A stretch of 6,167 bases of DNA from Desulfobacteraceae bacterium (GCA_029857875.1 JAOUGB010000156.1:1-6167); one strand, 5' to 3'; numbered from the stretch's first letter, positions 1 through 5,824 are shown. The notes: generated by a model from the sequence alone, not told the origin. A program made the numbers and translations.

Positions 1-255
1 GTCAATTGTTGCAGGCAAAGTTTCTTTGTAGGACTCAATCTTAAACTGCTGTCCGTATTTGGGATGGATTTCCCAGGTTCCTTCAATCTTAAGGAATTGA
101 CCGGCTTTGACAGCCGGCATTGTGCCAACAATCGTAACGATACTATTGGTTTTGCTGGTTTTTAATTTTGCGATGGTATAATGATTCTCGGCATTGAAGT
201 AGGTAATTCTTTCCAGCTCTCCTTCAAGGATGGTTGTGGGGAGGGGCCTGTTCAT
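1..255 (-). CDS. recD2: RecD2-type ATP-dependent DNA helicase, N-terminal part (cut by window edge)
   Basis: The 85 visible residues begin MNRPLPTTILEGELERI and contain TIAKLKT, TIVGTMPAVKAGQFLKIEGTW and HPKYGQQFKIESYKETLPAT. This series (LEG.LERI, then VG..P.. ..G..L..EG.W, then HPKYG.QFK.ESY.E.LP) is what I recognise as the N-terminal OB-fold-like region of RecD2/TraA-family superfamily 1B helicases. The motor motifs (Walker A and following) would lie beyond the window, so helicase activity is inferred from the family. RecD2 proteins are 5'-3' DNA helicases that act outside a RecBCD complex in DNA repair. The ATG lies 5 bases after the gmhB stop. There is no clear Shine-Dalgarno sequence, so translation probably depends on coupling to gmhB. 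The gene is truncated only by the window edge. Confidence 0.85.
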   Translation of the reverse strand, partial: MNRPLPTTILEGELERITYFNAENHYTIAKLKTSKTNSIVTIVGTMPAVKAGQFLKIEGTWEIHPKYGQQFKIESYKETLPATID

Positions 256-260
256 CGGTA

Positions 261-839
261 TTACGAGTTGTCCGGAAACGCTGCCGGATTGTTGCGGGTG
301 ACAATCCAGTTGACGGCTTCCAAAAGACTTGGAACAATAACGTCCGGATGAATCATCTTTTCTTTTAATATTTTTTCAGCCATAACACCATTGCCGGTTT
401 TAACCAAAATCGCAGATCCGCATCCGGCATTCCGAGCACATTCTATGTCCTTTGCGCTGTCCCCCACCATGATCGACGTCTCAAGGTCGATTTGGTATCT
501 CTTTTTAGCCCTATAAATCAACCCGGGATTTGGTTTACGGCAGTCACACCTGTCTTCCGGCACATGGGGACAATAAAATATGTCTTTTATTTCACCGCCG
601 TTCGATTGAACGGCTTTTTTCATCATGTCATGGATGAAATCAAGATCTTGTTTGGATACCATCTTGCGATGAATCACAGACTGGTTTGTAATGATAATGA
701 TGGGAAATCTATTCAGCGTCAGCTGTTTTAATGCCTTCAGGCTGCCGGGGAGAAACTCAAATTCAGACCAGCTTTTAATGTAATCCGGAGAATCATGATT
801 TATGACTCCGTCCCGATCCAAAAAGACCACATTTTTCAA
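261..839 (-). CDS. gmhB: GmhB-like D-glycero-D-manno-heptose 1,7-bisphosphate 7-phosphatase (HAD superfamily)
   Basis: A 192-residue HAD phosphatase, close to the usual GmhB length of about 190. Motif I is DRDGVIN with nucleophile D8 and acid/base D10. Motif II is T51-NQS. The GmhB zinc site is complete as C90-x-H92 and C98-x-C100, followed by R101-K-P-N-P-G. Motif III is VGDSAKD with D127 for Mg2+. The family removes the 7-phosphate of heptose bisphosphate in the cytoplasm, on the route to ADP-heptose for the LPS inner core. Histidinol-phosphate phosphatases share this fold and are the main alternative, but the envelope-gene context favours GmhB. I chose the TTG at 837-839 because AGAGG lies 7 bases upstream and the protein then begins MKNVVFLDRDG, as in the family. 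An in-frame ATG at 876-878 would add 13 residues with no family counterpart and overlap rlpA. Motif II continues VIHRK rather than the common GIARG, so substrate or anomer preference is uncertain. Confidence 0.88.
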   Translation of the reverse strand: MKNVVFLDRDGVINHDSPDYIKSWSEFEFLPGSLKALKQLTLNRFPIIIITNQSVIHRKMVSKQDLDFIHDMMKKAVQSNGGEIKDIFYCPHVPEDRCDCRKPNPGLIYRAKKRYQIDLETSIMVGDSAKDIECARNAGCGSAILVKTGNGVMAEKILKEKMIHPDVIVPSLLEAVNWIVTRNNPAAFPDNS

Positions 840-846
840 TGTTTTT

Positions 847-851
847 CCTCT
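847..851 (-). promoter_or_regulatory. Ribosome binding site that decides the gmhB TTG start
   Basis: AGAGG on the minus strand sits 7 bases before the TTG and overlaps the TAG stop of rlpA (850-852). Ribosomes finishing rlpA therefore end exactly on the gmhB ribosome binding site, which is an arrangement for coupled translation. It is the main reason for preferring TTG over the upstream ATG. Confidence 0.65.
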
Positions 852-1626
852 AATTATCCTCAGCGATAGCAAATGCATTCTTGTATCCGCTTTGGATCAA
901 GATGCGTTCAAACCTGTTTGCCTGGGCCAGGTTTGTATACTTGCCAACCTTTACCCTGTAGAAGGTATCCCTTCCATTGAAATAGGACGTGATGTAAACA
1001 TTTTTATAGGTTCGAGCAAGTTTTATCCTGAGTCTTTCAGCGTTTTTCATTTCACCGAATGCACCGATTTGAACCGTAAAATTGCCTTCATACAAATCTG
1101 TCGCCGGATAAGACGCTTTGTTACCGTTCGACATGTCTGATTCAATGGATCTGGTAAGTGCAACAATTTCAACATCGGCTGTACCCGGTCCGACGATACC
1201 GAGCTTTTTGGCCGCCGTATACGAAAGGTCGATGATCCTGCTTCTAGCAAAAGGTCCACGGTCGTTGATTCTAACTTGAATCTCTCTGTTGTTTTGTAAA
1301 TTTTTCACGCCGACATAGGTGTCAAAAGGAAGGGTTTTGTGTGCCGCCGTCATGGCATACATATTGTAAATTTCACCATTGGCTGTCTTTTTCCCGTGGA
1401 ATTCCGTTCCGTACCAGGATGCTTTTCCCCGCTGACTGAAGCTCTGTGCATGCGGCATCGGTTGATACCAGGTCTTCCCGACTTTATATGGTTTGGGGTG
1501 ACCGGGTGGTGTTGGGGGTGGTGGCTCTATTGTTGAACATCCACATAAAAGAAAAGCTGAAATACTGCAAAAAACAAAACGTCTACAAACTATTCGCCAA
1601 TGTCTTTTTAAGAAATGAATGGCCAT
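850..1626 (-). CDS. rlpA: RlpA family septal lytic transglycosylase lipoprotein with SPOR domain
   Basis: 258 residues. Residues 1-30 form a lipoprotein signal peptide with a basic start, a hydrophobic core and lipobox L27-C-G-C30. A proline-rich linker follows (about 35-60, PPPPTPP). The double-psi beta-barrel spans about 66-157: GKASWYG (68-74), TANGE, AAH96KTLPF and the signature RINDRGPF (119-126). H96 and D122 match the His/Asp pair needed for activity in Pseudomonas RlpA. A SPOR domain closes the protein (about 183-258, FTVQIGAF and FYRVKVGKY) and would bind denuded glycan strands at the division septum. RlpA cleaves such peptide-free glycans during daughter-cell separation, anchored in the outer membrane. 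The ATG shares its A with the lon stop (TAATG) and has no clear Shine-Dalgarno sequence, so it probably depends on termination-reinitiation from lon. The cysteine at lipobox position -2 is somewhat unusual. Confidence 0.93.
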   Translation of the reverse strand: MAIHFLKRHWRIVCRRFVFCSISAFLLCGCSTIEPPPPTPPGHPKPYKVGKTWYQPMPHAQSFSQRGKASWYGTEFHGKKTANGEIYNMYAMTAAHKTLPFDTYVGVKNLQNNREIQVRINDRGPFARSRIIDLSYTAAKKLGIVGPGTADVEIVALTRSIESDMSNGNKASYPATDLYEGNFTVQIGAFGEMKNAERLRIKLARTYKNVYITSYFNGRDTFYRVKVGKYTNLAQANRFERILIQSGYKNAFAIAEDN

Positions 1627-3977
1627 TATTTTTTTTCAAATGCGATTTTTAAAACATCCTGCATCCTTTCCACAGGTTTAAAATTTATTTTCTTTTGAAT
1701 CTCTTCGGATATGTCGTACAGATCTTTTTCGTTCAACTTTGGGATAATGATTGTTTTTATTCCCGCGCGATGAGCAGCCAGCACCTTTTCCTTTAGGCCG
1801 CCAATCGGCAGGACCTGGCCTCTTAATGTGATTTCACCGGTCATGGCAAGATCTTTTCTAACGGTCCTATTGGTCAGCAACGATGCCAGAGCTGTCAGCA
1901 TGGTAACACCCGCGGATGGGCCGTCTTTTGGGATAGCACCTGCGGGAACGTGAATATGTATATCGTGTTTTTCGAAATAATCGTCAGGAACGCCGATTAA
2001 AGCGGCGTTGGACCGAATGAAGCTCAATGCCGCGGTTGCTGATTCTTTCATGACATCTCCAAGCTGGCCGGTCAAGGTAAGGCCCTTATTCCCTCTCATG
2101 GAGGTAGCTTCTACAAAAAGAAGTTCTCCCCCTGTTTCTGTCCAGGCTAGACCTGTGGCTACGCCTGGAATTGACGTTCTGGCTTTGCCTTCATGGGTCA
2201 ATCTTACAGGGCCCAGGTACTCGGAGATATTTTCAACATTTATTGCAACTGACTTTATTTTTTCCTCAGCGATACCGGCTGCAACACCACGACAAATATT
2301 TGCGATTTCCCGTTCAAGATTTCTCAAACCGGCCTCACGGGTATAGCCGGATATAATATGTTTGATAGCTCCTTTCGTAAACTTTATTTGACCGGCTTTG
2401 AGTCCGTGGGCGTCGCGTTGTCGAGGAATAAGGTAGCGAATGGCAATTTTCACTTTTTCTTCAAGGGTGTATCCGACAAGCTTCAATACCTCCATTCTGT
2501 CCCGCAGAGCCGGGGGGATGGTATCAAGTATATTGGCGGTGGTGATAAACATGACCTTTGACAGGTCAAAAGGTACGTCCAGATAATGATCGGAAAAGGA
2601 AAAGTTTTGTTCCGGATCGAGAACTTCCAACAGAGCGGACGACGGATCTCCTCGAAAATCACTTCCCACCTTGTCGATTTCATCCAGCATAAACACCGGA
2701 TTGTTGGACTCGGACCGTCTAATCCCTTGAATAATTCGACCGGGAAGCGCCCCGATATAGGTTCGCCGATGTCCTCTTATTTCAGCTTCATCCCGTACGC
2801 CACCCAGCGAAATTCGAAAAAATTTTCGCCCGAGGGCATTGGCGATGGAACGGCCCAGAGATGTTTTCCCGGTGCCGGGAGGACCGACAAAGCACAGGAT
2901 GGGCCCTTTTGACTCTGGTTTTAACTTGCGCACCGCAAGATATTCTATAATTCGTCGTTTGGCCTTATCAAGTCCGAAGTGATCTTGATCTAAAATTTTT
3001 CTCGCCTTTGTTATGTCCATGTTGTCTTCTGTACTGTCATGCCAGGGGAGTGCCGTCAACCAGTCCAGATATGTGGAGGCCACCGTATATTCAGCTGAAG
3101 AGGGATGCATTCTGGAAAGGCGGTTCAGTTCCCGTTCAGCTTCCTTGCGGGCTTCCTCAGGAAGATTTTTTTCCTCGATTTTTGCTTTGTAGTCTTCAAT
3201 TTCAACAGCAGCCTCATCTTTTTCGCCCAATTCTTCTTTAATTGCTTTGAGCTGCTCGCGAAGAAAGTATTCCCGCTGCCTTTTATCCATATCCCCTTTA
3301 ACCTGGGATTGGATTTTGCTACCCAGTTCTAATATTTCCAACTGATAAGTTAGAAGCCGTGTGACTTCTTTCAACCGCTTTTTTATATCGTAAATCTCCA
3401 GAACCCGCTGCTTTTCCTCAAGACTGGAATTGATGGTGGAGGAAATCATATCGGCCAATATACCGGGCTCCTGTATCGATTTTGCCATCACCACGATTTC
3501 TTGAGGCAAACCCGGAGAAAGCTCGGCAACCCTCGAGAACTGACCGATCATGTTGGACATCAAAGCATCTATCTCTTTGTCCTTTGTTTCTATGTCTTTA
3601 ATATGTTTGACACTGGCTTTGAGATACGGCTTTTCCTGTACATACTTTTTAATTTCGAATCTACCCAAACCCTGAGCCAGCAATTGCAGTTTGTTGTCTT
3701 CTGTTTTCGCCATTTTAAGGATCAATGCAACGGTTCCCGCAGTATTCAGGTTATCTCGCACGTTCACATTTTCCTCTACCGGCTTTTTCGCAACAACAAG
3801 TCCTATGAGTCGATCCTTGGACATGGCTTCATCCACCAGTTGAATCGATTCCGGTTGCATAACAACAAGGGGCAACACCATTTTGGGATAAAGGGCAGCG
3901 TCAAACAAAGGCAGGATCGGAAGAATTTCCGGAATTTTTTCCGCGCTGATTTCAGGTGATGTGTGCTGTTCTGTCAT
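1626..3977 (-). CDS. lon: Lon protease (endopeptidase La), ATP-dependent serine protease
   Basis: 783 residues from the chosen start, the normal length for bacterial Lon (LonA). Order: substrate-binding N domain (about 20-215, starting [10 protein letters not shown]), a helical/coiled-coil region with the Lon signature [19 protein letters not shown] (about 234-252), the AAA+ module and the protease domain. The AAA+ module has Walker A GPPGTGKT at 365-372 and Walker B VFMLDEID at 428-435. The protease domain has the catalytic dyad S688 in KDGPSAG and K729 in GGLKEK. Nothing essential is missing. The soluble hexamer degrades misfolded proteins and selected regulators in the cytoplasm. The ATG at 3975-3977 is preferred because GGAGG lies 5 bases upstream. 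A TTG at 3987-3989 would put that ribosome binding site inside the coding region. lon lies 118 bases downstream of hsp20 with no terminator between them, and its stop overlaps the rlpA start. Confidence 0.98.
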   Translation of the reverse strand: MTEQHTSPEISAEKIPEILPILPLFDAALYPKMVLPLVVMQPESIQLVDEAMSKDRLIGLVVAKKPVEENVNVRDNLNTAGTVALILKMAKTEDNKLQLLAQGLGRFEIKKYVQEKPYLKASVKHIKDIETKDKEIDALMSNMIGQFSRVAELSPGLPQEIVVMAKSIQEPGILADMISSTINSSLEEKQRVLEIYDIKKRLKEVTRLLTYQLEILELGSKIQSQVKGDMDKRQREYFLREQLKAIKEELGEKDEAAVEIEDYKAKIEEKNLPEEARKEAERELNRLSRMHPSSAEYTVASTYLDWLTALPWHDSTEDNMDITKARKILDQDHFGLDKAKRRIIEYLAVRKLKPESKGPILCFVGPPGTGKTSLGRSIANALGRKFFRISLGGVRDEAEIRGHRRTYIGALPGRIIQGIRRSESNNPVFMLDEIDKVGSDFRGDPSSALLEVLDPEQNFSFSDHYLDVPFDLSKVMFITTANILDTIPPALRDRMEVLKLVGYTLEEKVKIAIRYLIPRQRDAHGLKAGQIKFTKGAIKHIISGYTREAGLRNLEREIANICRGVAAGIAEEKIKSVAINVENISEYLGPVRLTHEGKARTSIPGVATGLAWTETGGELLFVEATSMRGNKGLTLTGQLGDVMKESATAALSFIRSNAALIGVPDDYFEKHDIHIHVPAGAIPKDGPSAGVTMLTALASLLTNRTVRKDLAMTGEITLRGQVLPIGGLKEKVLAAHRAGIKTIIIPKLNEKDLYDISEEIQKKINFKPVERMQDVLKIAFEKK

Positions 3978-3982
3978 AAGAA

Positions 3983-3987
3983 CCTCC
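3983..3987 (-). promoter_or_regulatory. Ribosome binding site of lon
   Basis: GGAGG on the minus strand, 5 bases before the ATG at 3975-3977. Its position excludes the alternative in-frame TTG start at 3989, which would place it inside the gene. Confidence 0.75.
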
Positions 3988-4095
3988 AACTAATCTATGT
4001 CGAATTCGATCCGGCATTTATGAATCAAAGTCAAGAATTAAGGCCAGGTTTTATGTCATCTTTCCAGACGTTGCTTCAAATAAATCATTTAACAG

Positions 4096-4542
4096 CTATT
4101 CTTCTGTAATTGGAACCTTGAATGTTTTGTCCAGTTCGAGCTTTGCGAGTCGAACCTGGAGAAAACCGTTTGTGTATGATGCTGATACGACTTCAGGATC
4201 AATGGGCGAAGGAAGATAGAGGATTCGCTCAAATTTGCCGTACTGTATTTCCGCCAGTCTGTATTTAGCGTTATCTATTCGAGGAAATTGGGTGCGGTTT
4301 CCTTGAACCCTTACTGCCTTACTGCTGATTTCAAGTTCCAGATCCTCTTTGTTAACCCCGGCGATCTCACCCATGATAATTATTTCATCAGGGGTTTCAT
4401 ACATATCCATTTGAGGCTTCCATTTTTGCTCAGCAATCCTAAACATCGGGTTTATCGTTCTGAATAGATCCTCAACAGTTTTTTCAAACGTAGAGCCGAG
4501 GTCATCGAAATCTTTGGTGAATCTTATTTTGATATAGTCCAT
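4096..4542 (-). CDS. Hsp20 / alpha-crystallin family small heat-shock protein
   Basis: 148 residues, typical for a bacterial small heat-shock protein. An N-terminal arm (about 1-40) precedes an alpha-crystallin domain (about 42-140). The domain holds the pattern P-x-x-D-M-Y-E-T (43-50), GEIAGVNKEDLELEI (58-72) and the family hallmark A-x-x-x-N-G-x-L at A121-L128. The C-terminal tail carries an I/V-x-I anchor, V143-P-I145, which joins dimers into larger oligomers. The family binds unfolding cytoplasmic proteins without ATP and holds them for refolding or degradation. Lon lies directly downstream, a logical partner for disposing of what Hsp20 holds. AGGAG lies 7 bases before the ATG. No CIRCE-type inverted repeat or convincing sigma32 promoter is visible upstream, so heat control is not shown by the sequence. 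Confidence 0.95.
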   Translation of the reverse strand: MDYIKIRFTKDFDDLGSTFEKTVEDLFRTINPMFRIAEQKWKPQMDMYETPDEIIIMGEIAGVNKEDLELEISSKAVRVQGNRTQFPRIDNAKYRLAEIQYGKFERILYLPSPIDPEVVSASYTNGFLQVRLAKLELDKTFKVPITEE

Positions 4543-4549
4543 TTTAAAG

Positions 4550-4554
4550 CTCCT
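4550..4554 (-). promoter_or_regulatory. Ribosome binding site of hsp20
   Basis: AGGAG on the minus strand, 7 bases before the ATG at 4540-4542. It supports this start codon. Confidence 0.7.
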
Positions 4555-4565
4555 AATTGTTAAAG

Positions 4566-4594
4566 CTTACAATTACCTAAACCGAGCGTTTCAA
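4566..4594 (-). promoter_or_regulatory. Possible sigma70-type promoter for the hsp20-lon series
   Basis: On the minus strand TTGAAA (4594-4589, 5 of 6 to the -35 consensus) is followed after 17 bases by TGTAAG (4571-4566, 4 of 6 to the -10 consensus). Transcription would start near 4559, giving a short leader of about 17 bases that just includes the ribosome binding site. The region is AT-rich, so chance matches are expected. Confidence 0.35.
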
Positions 4595-4968
4595 ATAGTG
4601 ACATGGCTATAAAAAAGTTTGGCTGTGTTTAATTTAAGTACAAATATTTAACATTTCAGTCAGCGTTTGTAAAGGAAAGTTGTAAAGACATAATATGGTA
4701 ACATAAAAATTGTGTTTTAAGAAGATGCTGTTGGGTATTTGGTCAGTTGTTTAAAAATGGCTGGCATAGTGATTTGCCATATATAAGGCAATCTTTTATT
4801 AAAGCACTCCTAAATCACGGACAAAGCAATCAACCTTCTAAGGACGGTAGGACGCCTAACCAGAAAATGGCATTTCTTTTGATATCACAACTTTTGAGCT
4901 GGCTTTAAGATTGCAAATACATAGCAGTAAAACCCAGTTGATTGCTGGAATAGTAATAAATATACATA
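4595..4968. other. Gene-poor stretch between hsp20 and the terminator of the PEP-CTERM unit
   Basis: I see no credible gene here on either strand: frames are short, without a ribosome binding site or recognisable motif. It holds an imperfect hairpin at 4771-4793 (GATTTGCC / GGCAATC around an 8-base AT loop) followed by TTTTATT on the plus strand, with no plus-strand gene for it to end. It also holds a short repeat, AGGACG twice within 4840-4853. It may be an upstream regulatory region of hsp20 or decayed sequence. Confidence 0.5.
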
Positions 4969-5002
4969 AAAAAGGCAGAGCCATTACTGACCCTGCCCTT
5001 TT
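4968..5002 (-). terminator. Strong intrinsic terminator ending the PEP-CTERM / 49-aa transcription unit
   Basis: On the minus strand, 5002-4988 pairs with 4983-4969 in an unbroken 15-base-pair stem with three G-U pairs, closed by a GUAA (GNRA) tetraloop at 4987-4984. The 3' arm runs into six T residues (4973-4968). On the plus strand the G-U pairs become C-A mismatches, so the hairpin is built for the minus strand. It begins 15 bases after the stop codon of the 49-residue ORF, which supports that ORF as the last gene of the unit. Confidence 0.85.
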
Positions 5003-5017
5003 AAAATATCTAATTTA

Positions 5018-5167
5018 TTATTTTGTTGTTCTTGGTTTTAGCCTTCTATCGAGTCCGCTTCTCCTATTCTTGCCCGACCTTCGTTCAGGAATATGTTGAG
5101 TATATGAGAATTGACGCCTTTCAATGCCTAAACGTCTTCCTCCATTATCAGGCAATATGGAGTTCAT
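5018..5167 (-). CDS. Small arginine-rich protein with three RRxGxxRR repeats (49 aa)
   Basis: ATG at 5165-5167 and TAA at 5018-5020 give 49 residues. The protein carries the same eight-residue pattern three times: RRLGIERR (11-18), RRSGKNRR (29-36) and RRSGLDRR (35-42, sharing RR with the previous copy). The linker between the first two contains FSYTQHIPE. Eleven of 49 residues are arginine. Spacing this regular is unlikely in a random frame. I recall similar RRSGxDRR stretches in small Desulfobacterota proteins but cannot name a family, and function is unknown; binding to nucleic acid, nucleotide or acidic polymer would be guesses. It starts 6 bases after the stop of the PEP-CTERM gene, in the same frame, and is followed by a strong terminator. 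No good ribosome binding site precedes the ATG, so coupling to the upstream gene is likely. Confidence 0.65.
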   Translation of the reverse strand: MNSILPDNGGRRLGIERRQFSYTQHIPERRSGKNRRSGLDRRLKPRTTK

Positions 5168-5173
5168 GACAAA

Positions 5174-5422
5174 CTACTTTTTAAAGAACTTTTTACGTCC
5201 AAATCCTGCGAGACCAACTAATCCAGAGCCAAGCAGTATAAGTGTAGCGGGCTCGGGGACCGCAGGAGCGCCATCACCACCTGAAGTATCAACACCTACT
5301 TGTGGGCTATTACCAACGCTTGATGTGATGACCCTGGGTGGCGGATCATCATCTTTATCTGGACAGCCTGCAATTCCAAAAAACATAATCACAATACATA
5401 AAAACATAAATAATTTTTTCAT
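5174..5422 (-). CDS. Very small PEP-CTERM protein with lipoprotein signal peptide
   Basis: 82 residues. The N-terminus MKKLFMFLCIVIMFFGIAGC is a complete lipoprotein signal with lipobox I17-A-G-C20. A short hydrophilic stretch follows: acidic DKDDD, then proline, then Ser/Gly-rich (21-54). The C-terminus is a textbook PEP-CTERM signal: V55-PEP-58, a hydrophobic helix with LILLGSGLVGLAGFG (61-75), then the basic end RKKFFKK. PEP-CTERM tails direct proteins to an exosortase in the inner membrane, which removes the tail near the PEP motif. Export of these proteins is usually tied to exopolysaccharide and biofilm. With both signals processed, only about 37 residues would remain, N-terminally lipidated. 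There is no enzymatic domain. No exosortase gene is in the window. A riboswitch-like leader and terminator lie upstream, and a 49-residue ORF follows in the same unit. Confidence 0.88.
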   Translation of the reverse strand: MKKLFMFLCIVIMFFGIAGCPDKDDDPPPRVITSSVGNSPQVGVDTSGGDGAPAVPEPATLILLGSGLVGLAGFGRKKFFKK

Positions 5423-5425
5423 CTT

Positions 5426-5434
5426 ATCACCTCC
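5426..5434 (-). promoter_or_regulatory. Unusually strong ribosome binding site of the PEP-CTERM gene
   Basis: GGAGGTGAT on the minus strand matches nine consecutive bases of the complement of the usual 16S rRNA 3' end. It lies 3 bases before the ATG, or 7 counted from GGAGG. It sits 8 bases past the attenuator T-run, so transcripts that escape termination should be translated very efficiently. Confidence 0.85.
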
Positions 5435-5442
5435 ATAAAAAG

Positions 5443-5501
5443 AAAAAAAGCCGAACTAAACCTGATGTGATCTTAACGATGTCACACTCGGAAGCTCGGC
5501 T
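5443..5501 (-). terminator. Attenuator terminator overlapping the aptamer's 3' strand
   Basis: On the minus strand AGCCGAGCU (5501-5493) pairs with AGUUCGGCU (5457-5449): nine uninterrupted pairs with one G-U, followed by a run of seven T (5449-5443). The sequence between the arms can form an inner helix, UGUGA (5486-5482) with UCACA (5470-5466). The 5' arm contains bases that the upstream aptamer needs for its own closing stems, so aptamer and terminator cannot form together. This predicts an ON switch: ligand binding holds the aptamer and lets transcription reach the PEP-CTERM gene. Confidence 0.75.
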
Positions 5502-5604
5502 ATCATTTCAGCAGGAAGAGACCTTAAGGGAAGCTCAACACGAATATTCAGACCCGTGGCTTTCCGTCACCCTATTGCTCGGGCTTTGGCTTTTTCCTAA
5601 ATGC
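5485..5604 (-). ncRNA. Divergent c-di-GMP-I (GEMM) class riboswitch aptamer
   Basis: Read on the minus strand, the segment follows the GEMM-I layout. GCCAAAG leads into a hairpin CCCGA-GCAA-UAGGG with a GNRA tetraloop (5583-5570). Then comes GACGGAAAGCCACGGGUC, matching GACGCAAAGCC-ACGGGUCU of GEMM-I, and finally AUGAUAGCCG, matching AUGACAGCCG. CGG-GUC (5556-5551) pairs with GAU-AG-CCG (5504-5497), reproducing the AG bulge of the family. The two differences next to the binding site compensate each other: a C (5589) replaces G21 and a G (5564) replaces C46 of the Vibrio Vc2 numbering, keeping the pair. The guanine equal to G20 (5590) and the adenine equal to A47 (5563) are kept. The outer stem is weak, and the base equal to C92 may be C or U depending on pairing. 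c-di-GMP is the likely ligand, but a variant specificity is possible. The alignment is from memory. Confidence 0.72.
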
Positions 5605-5625
5605 TTTCAAAACACTTATTCATTA

Positions 5626-5653
5626 ATTTTATGCAAAAATCATGCAAATTCAA
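5626..5653 (-). promoter_or_regulatory. Possible sigma70-type promoter of the riboswitch / PEP-CTERM unit
   Basis: On the minus strand TTGAAT (5653-5648, 4 of 6) is followed after 16 bases by TAAAAT (5631-5626, 5 of 6). Predicted transcription start is near 5619, about 15 bases before the aptamer's outer stem, which is the expected position for a riboswitch leader. Two ATGCAAA motifs, 11 bases apart on the plus strand, overlap it. Confidence 0.45.
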
Positions 5654-5731
5654 ATGGTTGTGAAGTTAAACAGGAATTTCAAGTAGTTATCTAAATTATG
5701 CGAAAAACTGGGTATGCAAAATCAAAGAAAA

Positions 5732-5785
5732 ACTATGTAATTATGGGGTAAATTACACAAAAAATTATTACACTAATTACATAGT
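5732..5785. repeat. Perfect 12-base inverted repeat with 30-base spacer
   Basis: ACTATGTAATTA (5732-5743) and TAATTACATAGT (5774-5785) are exact reverse complements. The spacer holds further GTAA / TTAC half sites, including the odd dyad GTAAATTAC (5748-5756) and ATTACAC. No T-run follows either arm as in a terminator. The position, 80-130 bases upstream of the proposed promoter, suits a regulator binding region, but the AT-rich setting weakens this. There is no transposase nearby to support mobile-element ends. Confidence 0.55.
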
Positions 5786-5813
5786 ATTTATAAATAAATC
5801 AAATTATTATATG

Positions 5814-5824
5814 CCACATTGTGG
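5814..5824. repeat. Short dyad CCACATTGTGG
   Basis: A perfect 5+1+5 palindrome, more GC-rich than its AT-rich surroundings. It could be an operator for the downstream PEP-CTERM unit. A dyad this short can occur by chance. Confidence 0.3.

Noticed and set aside
3501..3959. Plus-strand 152-residue open frame inside lon
   Set aside because: It lies entirely antisense to the N domain of an intact lon and shows no domain or ribosome binding site.
4589..4620. Heat-shock sigma32-type promoter or CIRCE element before hsp20
   Set aside because: TTTGAAA resembles a -35 element, but no CCCCATNT-like -10 lies at 13-17 bases, and no CIRCE inverted repeat is present.
4762..4778. TGGCAT...TTGCC resembling a sigma54 -24/-12 promoter, readable on both strands
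   Set aside because: The spacing between GG and GC is one base too long on either strand, and the bases belong to an imperfect hairpin. No plus-strand gene follows.
4771..4800. Hairpin followed by TTTTATT, a possible plus-strand terminator
   Set aside because: The stem has a bulge, the T-run is interrupted and no plus-strand gene precedes it.
4854..4860. GCCTAAC / GTTAGGC resembling an integron attC core site
   Set aside because: No matching partner core at a suitable distance and no imperfect stem between cores; a seven-base match alone is not evidence.
5124..5438. Plus-strand 104-residue frame covering the PEP-CTERM gene
   Set aside because: It is the opposite-strand shadow of the PEP-CTERM and 49-residue genes. 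The minus strand has the ribosome binding site, both sorting signals, the leader and the terminator.
5800..5817. Possible sigma54 promoter upstream of the PEP-CTERM unit, minus-strand TGGCATATAATAATTTG
   Set aside because: Checked because PEP-CTERM genes are often sigma54-dependent, but the required GC of the -12 element is absent.
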